DNA of 64,000 nucleotides from Oncomelania hupensis (Eukaryota; Mollusca; Gastropoda; Littorinimorpha; Pomatiopsidae): NCBI GenBank assembly GCA_036898135.1, contig CM072526.1, positions 8,430,187 to 8,494,186 of the forward strand, read 5' to 3'. Shown piece by piece: positions 22,066 to 30,261 of this stretch (position 1 is its first letter; each line of letters starts with the position of its first letter). The notes under the pieces were generated by a model. It saw only the letters and a program-made list of their open reading frames with translations, ran no database searches and was not told where the DNA came from. The position numbers and the translations under genes were made by a program.

Positions 22066-22769
22066 ATTGATTGATTGATTTATTATTGCTTTAGGTCCAG
22101 CGGACTCTTCCGAGCCAAATCAGGACCGGACAACCCCCGATCCGCCTAAAAGATCTGTTGAAACAACCCCAGTGGGAAAATTGAATGCCCTCCACCGGCC
22201 AGTCACTTTACAATAAAGACATCCCACGCGAGGGACGGCTGAGGGTTGACCTCAACTACGCGTACTCCCCGATTACAAAAACAAAATAGAATACAAACAT
22301 CATTATAAATCATCAACAAAAAAACATACATATAAAATGCCTATAGTGCTAAATAGTACATTCATAGGAAGCCCTAGTGACCACCCGGCAGAAAGCGTCC
22401 AACATTCCCAAGCTGATCCAACAGACCTCATACACAAACAAGGAGTCTTGTCCAGGAAGAGTTTTCAAGAAAAAAGGTAGGTCATTGATCTAGCGAAGAA
22501 GAATATAGTATAGCAGAGTGGTAGGACAGATCGGGAATGGGAAAGAGCAAATGAGGAAGACAGCGACAGTGGGAATTTAAAGCACTAAATTTCCAGAAAG
22601 TGGGGATACTATTTATACTGAAACCCCCGGCACTCCAACGGGGGAACTGTTGCCGCAGTTAATTTGTCATGCCTACAAAGGCAAGACAGGTTTTCAACTG
22701 GGGCTTTCACTGTACCCTTTATAGGTTAGAACAATCTACAGTGGCAAGATTGCTCATGACCCCAAGGGG
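22066..22769 (-). mobile_element. 0.6-kb retroposon family, longest copy (about 700 bp)
   Basis: Read on the minus strand, from CCCCTTGGGGTCATGAGC at the 5' end to a (AATC)n tail at 22066. Target duplication TAGTTGACATTAA occurs on both sides (about 22053-22065 and 22769-22781). It extends about 110 bp further 5' than the other copies, so those are 5'-truncated or a shorter subfamily. Confidence 0.85.
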
Positions 22770-22781
22770 TTAGTTGACATT

Positions 22782-23220
22782 AAAAATAATCGCCGTTTCT
22801 TCTAATTCAGTTCGATTTACACAGATTAGCATTTCGCAACGGTATACTTTGTTACTGTCGACCATATTTAATAGTTGCGTTCCTTGATTTACATTTTCTT
22901 AGTTCTCAGGAGTAGGCTAATAATAGCATTCCCCATTTCCTGTCTAGAACCAAGTAGACACTGTTATACAGTATACATAGGTTTAATCTACATTATATAT
23001 TATAAGTCAGTCTTCGTACAGCGAAGAAGCTCACTAGCTGAATATAATAATTATTAGACCTGTATTGTTTGTGTTATACGTAAATAAATGTATAAACTAT
23101 ATCTATTCTAATTAATAATATTTAGGCCTATACTTTATAATATTCGAATCTTTAAATTTTCGGGGAAGGACGAGTAGGCTAAGCGAATTTTGTTTTTATA
23201 ACTCGAGATCAGAGTTAAAT
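22782..23220. other. Internal sequence of the 4.36-kb element, nothing recognised
   Basis: No ORF above 60 codons with a recognisable product. Confidence 0.4.
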
Positions 23221-23223
23221 TAA

Positions 23224-23420
23224 TAGTTAGTTAGTTATTCATTGCTTACAGGGTCCAGCGGACTGCAAAGAGCCGAATCAGGACCACAAAATCAAGACAA
23301 CTCGAGATCAGAGTTAAATTAATAGCTAATTAGTTATTCATTGCTTACAGGGTCCAGTGGACTGCAAAGAGCCGAATCAGGACCACAAAATCAAGACCAC
23401 AACTTCGCTAGCAGTAGTAG
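23224..23420 (-). repeat. 98-bp tandem duplication containing the 3' end of the retroposon family
   Basis: Two copies of a unit with ACTCGAGATCAGAGTTAAAT and GGACTGCAAAGAGCCGAATC, each ending in ATCAAGAC. Confidence 0.85.
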
Positions 23421-23429
23421 TAGTAAGCC

Positions 23430-23497
<68 letters not shown>

Positions 23498-23576
23498 ATA
23501 GTAATAGTAGTAGTAGTAGTAGTATAGTTATTTAGTTAAATCTTTAATTTATTTTTTGTTTTGTTTGTTATTATTA

Positions 23577-23630
<54 letters not shown>
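23401..23630. repeat. (AGT)n and (ATT)n microsatellites
   Basis: AGT/AAT triplets at 23407-23525 and ATT triplets at 23572-23630. The ATT run resumes at 25139-25174, behind the RTE copy. Confidence 0.97.
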
Positions 23631-23635
23631 TTCGC

Positions 23636-25138
23636 TGAAGAAAGGGAAGTCAGCGGGAGTGGACAACATACCAGCGGAACTGCTACAAGCAGGAGGAGAA
23701 GCGATGACTGATGCTCTCACCACTATCTGTAACAAGATCTGGCAGAGTGGGGAATGGCCTACACCATGGACCCAGTCGCTTGTCATCACTCTTCCTAAAA
23801 AAGGTAACCTTCAGGAGTGTGAAAATTACCGCACCATCAGCCTCATCAGCCATCCCAGCAAGGTCCTCCTGAAAATAATACTCAACAGGTTGAAACCACA
23901 AGCTGAACAAATCATAGCTGAAGAACAAGCAGGATTCATGGCAGGGCGAAGTACCACTGAACAGATTTTCAACCTCAGAATAATCTGTGAGAAATACCTA
24001 CAGCACCAACAACATCTATATCATGTGTTCATAGACTTCAAGAAGGCATTTGACCGAGTCTGGCATGCAGCTCTATGGGCAACCATGAAAGTGTACAACA
24101 TCAGCCCTAAAATCATAGAAGTCATCAAAAGCCTGTATGACAAGGCTACCAGTGCAGTCCTCCATAACAGCGTCATCGGGAACTGGTTCAGAACAACAAT
24201 CGGTGTGCGTCAAGGATGCCTACTCTCTCCAACACTCTTCAACATCTTCCTAGAGCGCATCATGTCAGATGCTCTTGCAGATCACGAAGGCACAGTCAGC
24301 ATAGGGGGCAGAGCAATCTCCAATCTTCGTTTTGCGGATGATATTGATGGATTGGCTGGAGAGGAACAAGAACTTGAACAGCTTGTACAGAGGCTTGACA
24401 CCACCTCCAGAGCTTATGGAATGGAAATAAGTGCAGAGAAGACCAAAATGATGACCAACAACACCAATGGCATCAACACGGACATCAAAGTACAAGGCCA
24501 ATCCCTCAACACAGTGCACAGCTTCAAATATTTAGGAGCCATTGTGTCAGACAATGGGTCTCGACAGGAAGTCCTCTCCAGGATCGCACAAACAACTGCT
24601 GCCCTGACAAGGTTGAAGCCCATTTGGAAAGACAGAACCATCAGTCTACATTCCAAAGTAAGACTGCTGCGATCTCTGGTCATCTCCATCTTCCTATATG
24701 CTTGCGAAGCATGGACCCTCACAGCAGATCTCCAACGAAGAATACAAAGCATGGAGATGAGGTGCTACAGAAGACTTCTGTGCATTTCCTATACCCAACA
24801 CATCACCAACGTTGAAGTCCGACAGACCATCACACAAGCCATTGGACAACACGATGACCTGCTCACAGTGGTGAAGAAACGGAAACTCCGATGGTATGGC
24901 CACGTCACCAGATCATCAGGCCTTGCAAAGACCATTCTGCAAGGCACAGTGCAAGGAGGTAGAAGAAGGGGGAGACCGAAAAAGAGGTGGGAGGACAACA
25001 TTCGAGAATGGACTGGTTTGACACTGAGCGAAGCCATGAGGGCTGCTGAGGACAGAGAAAGATGGAGTATGCTGGTTAAGCGATCATCTGTGGTGCCCCT
25101 ACGACCTTCGGGTTATGGGACAGGATAGGATAGGATAG
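23636..25138 (+). mobile_element. RTE-like LINE copy B, 5'-truncated, with an open reverse transcriptase
   Basis: Starts inside the reverse transcriptase and ends in the family tail (GGATA)n at 25125-25138. It was inserted into an (ATT)n microsatellite, which is found on both sides. Short tandem tails instead of poly(A) are typical of the RTE clade. Confidence 0.9.
23659..25128 (+). CDS. RTE-like LINE reverse transcriptase, C-terminal 489 codons, uninterrupted
   Basis: Encodes the reverse transcriptase that copies LINE RNA at the nicked target. In order: LPKKGN and ENYRTISLIS (fingers), EEQAGFMAGRSTTEQIF, FIDFKKAFDRVW (first catalytic Asp, near residue 127), GVRQGCLLSPTLFNIF, FADD at 24331-24342 (catalytic pair), then a thumb and the C-terminal domain with RRRGRPKKRWEDNIREW, shared by RTE/BovB-type proteins. 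The endonuclease and N-terminus are missing because the copy is 5'-truncated; the ATG is simply the first Met. The absence of stops over 489 codons suggests a recent insertion. It is unlikely to be expressed as a working element. Confidence 0.93.
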   Translation: MDNIPAELLQAGGEAMTDALTTICNKIWQSGEWPTPWTQSLVITLPKKGNLQECENYRTISLISHPSKVLLKIILNRLKPQAEQIIAEEQAGFMAGRSTTEQIFNLRIICEKYLQHQQHLYHVFIDFKKAFDRVWHAALWATMKVYNISPKIIEVIKSLYDKATSAVLHNSVIGNWFRTTIGVRQGCLLSPTLFNIFLERIMSDALADHEGTVSIGGRAISNLRFADDIDGLAGEEQELEQLVQRLDTTSRAYGMEISAEKTKMMTNNTNGINTDIKVQGQSLNTVHSFKYLGAIVSDNGSRQEVLSRIAQTTAALTRLKPIWKDRTISLHSKVRLLRSLVISIFLYACEAWTLTADLQRRIQSMEMRCYRRLLCISYTQHITNVEVRQTITQAIGQHDDLLTVVKKRKLRWYGHVTRSSGLAKTILQGTVQGGRRRGRPKKRWEDNIREWTGLTLSEAMRAAEDRERWSMLVKRSSVVPLRPSGYGTG

Positions 25139-25139
25139 G

Positions 25140-25174
<35 letters not shown>

Positions 25175-25176
<2 letters not shown>

Positions 25177-25865
25177 CTACTTTTAAAAAAAGAAGAAAAG
25201 AATAGTGTGCTGCTGTGCGTGCTCAATGGTGTAAATATGGTCAGTGACGTTTTGTTTGTGTTTGCTGAAGTTGGGTGTTACCCGAAATATTTAGATGGTA
25301 TTACTGGTTATTTTTTCTTATAGATTTACCAAAGTTTTCGGATGATTTATGGAAATTTCCGCCTGCCATGCAACATTTTTTTAATAGTGTTTCTCATTAA
25401 AATACATAATATTGAAATACATATAACAAATTTACTGTATCAGTTAAAAAGAATAATATTAGTTAAATAAATAATTGCTTTGGTGCTTGCAATAAAAATG
25501 TCACTGTTTTTTGAGACCATTATAAACTTGCTTTGTCTTGTGCTGAAGGGACATCAACGTATCCATAGCGCTTTTAAGTTTTGTCATGGTTTTATTGTTG
25601 ATATAGATGTGAAATCGTTGTATGTGTGCATTATGTGTTATGAATTACTTTTACTCTTTATTACTAATTGTGTCAGTATATTAATCATCATAAAATAATA
25701 ATAATAATAATAATAACTGCTTCAAAATGCGAATCTCGACTTGACTTACAGCTTCAAGCTGTGCAGATCGAATTAGAATTAGATCGAGAAATAACAGCGG
25801 CTATTTTTATGCACGGACGTTTCACCACAGGCTCTGAAGTCTTTTCTTTCGTCTTTGTAAACTCG
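25175..25865. other. Internal sequence of the 4.36-kb element, nothing recognised
   Basis: AT-rich, ATA/ATT runs at about 25695-25715; no supported gene. Confidence 0.4.
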
Positions 25866-25879
25866 TGGGTCTCCTACAT

Positions 25880-26073
25880 GTTGTTTGTAGATTATAGTCA
25901 CACGACACTTTCGCATATAGGTGACTACTGGACCGATTTATACTGACACCAGCGGGCCAGTTGTTGGTAAAGGGGAAAATAATATGATCACACGTTGACC
26001 AATCCGGGATTCGAACCAGCGACCTTTCGGTTACTAGCAAGACGCTCTTACCAACTGAGCTACCCGGCCCCAC
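25880..26073 (-). mobile_element. tRNA-derived SINE, family 1
   Basis: 194 bp flanked by the 10-bp target duplication TCTCCTACAT (25870-25879 and 26074-26083). On the minus strand it starts GTGGGGCCGGGTAGCTCAGT (box A region), with GGTTCGAATCCCGG (box B) about 50 bp further, then a unique body ending TATAATCTACAAACAACA. A second copy lies at 43217-43419. The anticodon loop reads CTAGTAA, suggesting a tRNA-Thr(AGT) ancestor. Confidence 0.9.
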
Positions 26074-26303
26074 TCTCCTACATACGTACGTAGTATAATA
26101 TATAGTATGCAATTGAGGCCTACGAAAGACGAGACTTCCCAGTCTGTGATTTCACGTAGTCCTGCCAGCATTCGTTCGTAAAACATCGGATAGCTTCGCT
26201 CGACTCGGAGAGCTTCGCTCGACTCGGAGAGCTTCGCTCGACTTCGGTAATTGCCCTTTTCGGCGAATGACTGGAACTAAGTTGGAAAAAAACAAGTTCG
26301 CGT

Positions 26304-26520
26304 CCCGACAGGAAGTCCTCTCTATGATCCACGATGCAAGGAGACAGAAGAAGAGGGAGACAGAAAAAGAGGTGGGAAGACAACATTCGAGAATGGACTG
26401 GTTGACACTGAGCGAAGCCATTAGGTTTTCTGAGGACAGAGAAAGATGGAGTACGCTGGTTGAACGATCATCAATGGTGCCTCAACGACATTTGAGTTAC
26501 GGAATAGGATAGGACAGAAA
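26304..26520 (+). pseudogene. RTE-like LINE copy A, 3' half
   Basis: Continues exactly from the break at 21944 (CCCGACAGGAAGTCCTCTC). There is an internal deletion to the basic GRQKKRWEDNI-type motif region, and it ends in GGATAGGA-type tail units at about 26500-26530. Confidence 0.88.
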
Positions 26521-26650
26521 AGGATAGGACATAATAATTACAATTTTTACGTGATCATTCATAATTCTGGGTAAGGCAGCTTACTAGCGCCAAAACCTAC
26601 ATTTTTCAGTGAAAATAGTAATTAACACGTGTTCTATGTAATTCACTTAC

Positions 26651-27109
26651 ATGACGGCCTACTAGCGCCAAAACCTGATAATGTCAAATATCATGGGATA
26701 ATTACAAGTATCCATATTTACAATTAACACGTAAAAATTGTAATTATCAAGAGAACATTTTAATTTTTGGTTTTGGTGCATTTCTAGACGGATCGCTAGA
26801 CCGAAAATTAAAATGATCACGCGAAGATATTTGTAATTTTCAATGATAATTGTAATTGTAAGTATAATGATAATTGTAAAATGATATTTGTAATTATCCC
26901 TTGATAATTGTAATTATCGTGTGATATTTGTAATTATCTCACAATTGTAATTATCAGATTTATCGCGCTAGGAACGCGTGGCAAATATTGATATTTATTA
27001 ATTACCACTGAGGATTACCTGTATCTCTGTAAATTAAACAGAACCCGAGATAATTTCAGTTATCTCGTGATACTGGTAACTATCGATTTTGGCGCAAATA
27101 GGCCGTCAT
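26651..27109. mobile_element. Palindromic MITE-like family 2
   Basis: Terminal inverted repeats ATGACGGCCTACTAGCGCCA (left) and, read inverted, ATGACGGCCTATTTGCGCCA (right) continue into AAAAYC and GATAAT-rich arms. The interior is full of TAATTACAAATATC in both orientations, so the whole 459 bp could fold on itself. A truncated copy is at 20714. Confidence 0.8.
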
Positions 27110-27745
27110 ACTAAAGCTTGAGAACAAGGGAAAGATCAACTTGCATTACCCACAAATACTAAAACCCAATGACCTGCAATCCTAATCTGTGTTCTATATA
27201 TGTGTGTGTCTCCAAACCTCTAGCTCCGTGCCTGTGGTGTGTCTGTATTCAAAATGTACTTTGTTGCACCATTCATTAAATCATTGTTCTCTTCGTGTCA
27301 GGCTTCTACAATTAAAAATGGAACACATCCTAATTTTGCATAGGGAATAGGGTTGAATGGCAACATCAGTTACAGCTGCTCATTTGTTAGCCATAAACAC
27401 TATCACTGTCTTCCCTCTCAAGCGAAGTATACATTGCCATTCATCTGTGACCTAGATACATAGGCCCAGTAAGTACACACTCATACATTCATCTTTACAT
27501 AACTGTTTTTAAAAAATTACAGTTTACAACTAGTTCCAGAGCAGCCCCCTGACAAATTGTTTGGTTTTGAATGACAGTGTGCTGTTACACAATCTGTTAC
27601 TCCTCTACTTCTGTACTTGTTTATCTGTTTACACCGATACATCAATGAACTATACAAACAAAATTAATCACAGTAATACAATAAATCAAATCAACAATAA
27701 AAACGTTAAATTAAATTAAAGCCAAACCAATGCAAACTAAACAGA
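27110..27745. other. Intronic sequence, nothing recognised
   Basis: No supported ORF or repeat match. Confidence 0.4.
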
Positions 27746-27746
27746 A

Positions 27747-27880
27747 CTACCCATAGCATTACCATAATAACATACAGAACTACCCAAAGCATTACCATAA
27801 TAACATACAGAACTACCCATAGCATTACCATAATAACATACAGAGCTACCCATAGCATTACCATAATAACATAGCGCACA
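27747..27880. repeat. 34-bp tandem repeat, four units, next to a ShKT exon
   Basis: Unit CATAGCATTACCATAATAAC plus ATACAGAACTACCC; ends 24 bp from the exon at 27904. Confidence 0.95.
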
Positions 27881-27903
27881 TAACAATACACAGCTAAACT
27901 TAC

Positions 27904-28074
27904 CGCATTGTCCACAGAATTTGGGGCATATTTCGCGGCCGTATTTATCGTTGCAGACGGCTGGAACGTCGTGGCAGTCCATGCCATCCAGATGATCCTT
28001 ACACTCCTTTTCGTAAATTGTTACGAACGTGGTATCCGCAGTGCTTTGGCCAAGTTGACGGTCTTCTCGCCATA
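27904..28074 (-). CDS. ShKT-domain exon with a Lys-Tyr pair
   Basis: 171 nt, phase 1 at both ends; acceptor TGTTCAG at 28075, donor GTAAGTTT at 27903. The linker of about 20 residues is polar and not Thr-repeat. The domain is C-x8-C-x6-C-x8-C-x3-C-x2-C, ending CPKFCGQC. Lys (27944-27946) and Tyr (27941-27943) lie side by side in the loop before the fourth Cys. That is the position of the pair which blocks Kv channels in sea-anemone ShK toxins. The other domains here lack this pair. Possession of the pair alone does not show channel binding. Confidence 0.9.
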
Positions 28075-28099
28075 CTGAACACGACACAAAACTAGGAGA

Positions 28100-29110
28100 G
28101 CAAAGCCCGTGTGACTCACATGGTCCGTATGGAACTTGCAATATTCTACAAGAAAAATCAGTGCCCAGAAAAATCTGAAACGGTGGCATGAACGTGCAAA
28201 GTAATACTGACTTTGATCTTGCGATAATCCTTGACCTTGATGTGACCTTGACCTCTAGCTCCCAATGGACACAAGTTGTATTATGTCCTTGACCTTCAGT
28301 GACCTTGACCTTGGGATGAACGTGACCTTCACATGACCTCTGAGTCTCATGTATGATAAATTACCCCATGGTGATGCATACTAGGGGTCAAATATCGAGC
28401 CATTCCACTGTACGATGACTAATTTTTAAAATGTTTTTTGTAATGCATGAAACGACCTTGACTATCAATATCAACGCAAAAGCGGACCACATACGAAAGA
28501 TTAATCTATTATCCCTAAAATACAATACGTTTGGGCTTTTTATCTCTAAAAATTTAGGGCCAAGATCCCTTCAAAGAACCCACAAGAAACCGACTTTGAC
28601 AGCTCCAGTAACTGACCGTGGAGCAGGATTGACCAAATTTGCATGGTATGCGTGTCTCATTAATATCTATCACGTATCAAAGAATCATACATTCAATATC
28701 AGAAACTAAGGGGGAGGGGGGTGGGGGAGTTAAAAGTTTTTAAAACCTGTTCATTTTTTGACTAATATTTGCTGAGCTTGTGACCTTGACCTTGAAGTGC
28801 AGTCACTCATTCACTGATAATTTTTGAAGTCTCCTTGATATACACCATCCTACAAAGCTTGATTGCGATACATGACATTGGTTCTCAGTACTTAGCCACT
28901 TTGATGTTTTGCACAGATTGAACAACGCCTGACCGCGGACGGACGGACGAACAGAAAGACGGACGGTCCGTTATTTTATTGTTTTTAATAAACTATCATT
29001 TTTGGACTATATAGAATTTATTTCGCATAGATTTGCAAAAATCTTAATTTTTTTTTTGGGGTGGTGAGCAGTTGGGGGAGGAGGGAAATACATACATTGA
29101 CATTGCTACG
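28100..29110 (+). mobile_element. MITE-like family 1, copy e (near full length)
   Basis: Left end TGACTCACATGGTCCGTATG at 28111, TGACCTTGA blocks at 28230-28330 and 28781, GACGGACGGACG at 28938, and the G-rich stretch and ATTGACATTGCTACGTAT at the right end, where the terminal repeat has decayed. It fills most of the 1.2-kb intron between the exons at 28074 and 29288. Confidence 0.82.
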
Positions 29111-29287
29111 TATATTAGTCAATTAGTCAATTAGTCAATCAATGCAATGCCAATCGTTACTCTGTCATTATCATAGGACAGCCACTGCGAATTACAACAC
29201 ACATGAAAGCAGTACTTCATACAATAATCTGTGACATTACACGATACGTGACACTACGTACTACAACACATAAAGCTGTTTACTGAC

Positions 29288-29464
29288 CATTGTGGTAACC
29301 TTCTTCATAGATGTCCACTATGTACTCATCTTGACAGTAACCACACTGATGAGGGCAGATCTTCTTGGCCAAGTTGGGTCCCGCTTCAATGCAGAACGTT
29401 GCATCGCACAGTCCAAGCTTGTCTGGAATACTGCAGTCAACGTCTGTTTCAGTTTCCGCGGATT
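29288..29464 (-). CDS. ShKT-domain exon with acidic tail (most 5' exon seen)
   Basis: 177 nt, phase 1 at both ends; acceptor TTTACACACAG at 29465, donor GTCAGTAA at 29287. Spacing is C-x8-C-x4-C-x11-C-x3-C-x2-C, ending CPHQCGYC, the most divergent of the eight. About 15 acidic and Tyr-containing residues follow the last Cys. The phase-1 acceptor means at least one more exon lies upstream. Confidence 0.88.
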
Positions 29465-29504
29465 CTGTGTGTAAAAATAATTATTATTATTCTAACATTG
29501 ATTG

Positions 29505-29790
29505 ATTGCTTGTTGTACTGTGGTGCTGTTATTGTGTGGTGCAGTACTGTTATTGCTTTGTACTGTTAGTGTGTTGCATTGTTATTGTGTTTACTGCTAT
29601 TATGATGTGCTGTTCCGTTATTGTGTTGTACTGTTATTTGGTGTACTGTTTCTGTGCTGTAGGCTACTTTTATAGTGTTGTACTGTTGTGTTGCACGTTA
29701 TTGTGTTGTGTTGCACTGTTATTGTGTTGTACTGTTATCGTGTTGTGGTGTACTGTTACTGAGTTATGGTGTAGCGTTATTGTAAAGGAA
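29505..29790. repeat. TGTTGTACTGTTATTG minisatellite, second locus
   Basis: Same unit family as 13246-14990, starting 41 bp upstream of the ShKT exon at 29464. It is followed by the same spacer (CCCTCCGTGACCTGACA..TATCCTATAGATATAA) and the beginning of the 31-bp satellite (29885-29930). Confidence 0.93.
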
Positions 29791-29929
29791 GGTAGTAAAC
29801 CCTCCGTGACCTGACACGTATCCTATAGATATAAATACAACTCTTCTTCCCTTGCGGAAATGGAGCTCGTACCCTTTGGAATTGTTTGACGTTGGAGACT
29901 TAACGTTTTAACTCTGCGCTACATTAGAA

Positions 29930-30060
29930 ACTAACTTATCGAATGTTGTCCCCTTACGTCTCTCTCTGTCTCCCTTTTCTTCTGCCTCCTTGCACTGTGC
30001 CTTTGAGGATGGTCTTTGCAAGGCCTGATGATCTGGTGACGTGGCCATACCATCTAAGAG
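29930..30060 (-). mobile_element. RTE-like LINE fragment
   Basis: The reverse complement matches the C-terminal coding part of the open copy at 24880-25010 (TGGTATGGCCACGTCACCAG, GGCCTTGCAAAGACCATCCT). Confidence 0.88.
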
Positions 30061-30150
30061 CATAGCGGTGCAGTAGCTACATGACCTACCTACCATGGGC
30101 TAAGAGCATAGCGGTGCATTTGCTACATAATCTACCTACAATGGGCTATC
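30058..30150. repeat. About 44-bp duplication
   Basis: CTAAGAGCATAGCGGTGCA followed by GCTACAT...CTACCTAC-ATGGG occurs twice. Confidence 0.8.
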
Positions 30151-30261
30151 ATTATGTGCGCCATCTTTTGCTCAGCAAATGCAGCCTTGCTCATTTACAT
30201 GTATATGATTCTTCAGCAGGCAAGCTTACTGAAATGATGACACTGACAGTTGTGCCGGTAT

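Larger units (their letters stand above)
21945..26300. mobile_element. 4.36-kb element with over 100-bp terminal inverted repeats (MULE-like), inserted in an RTE copy
   Basis: Left terminus CAAACTTGTTTTTTCCAACC and the reverse complement of the right terminus CGAACTTGTTTTTTTCCAAC continue to match for about 105 bp on each side (TTCCAGTCATTCGCC, ACCGAAGTCGA, GAAGCTCTCCGATG). The right copy has two additional 20-bp units. Flanks repeat TTCCGACAG / TCCCGACAG, a target duplication of about 8-10 bp. Long inverted repeats with a duplication of this size fit Mutator-like elements better than hAT, but no transposase is seen, so it is non-autonomous. Inside lie a retroposon, a second RTE copy and a SINE. 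Confidence 0.8.
6211..29464 (-). other. Transcription unit of a multi-ShKT-domain, mucin-like secreted protein (partial, at least 8 exons)
   Basis: Eight minus-strand exons (29464-29288, 28074-27904, 18504-18112, 16691-16392, 12473-12300, 9971-9804, 7147-6995, 6318-6211) each encode one ShKT domain with six cysteines. All have phase-1 borders, so any two join in frame and no junction codon is a stop. The exons sum to about 540 codons. ShKT domains are small disulfide-rich folds found in secreted proteins: ion-channel blockers, tyrosinases, astacins and nematode and mollusc matrix proteins. The linkers would be targets for O-glycosylation. The signal-peptide exon, promoter and last exon are outside what I can identify. 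No enzyme domain is seen between the ShKT domains, so this may be a pure ShKT-mucin. A matrix, mucus or immune role is as plausible as a toxin-like one. Confidence 0.85.
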
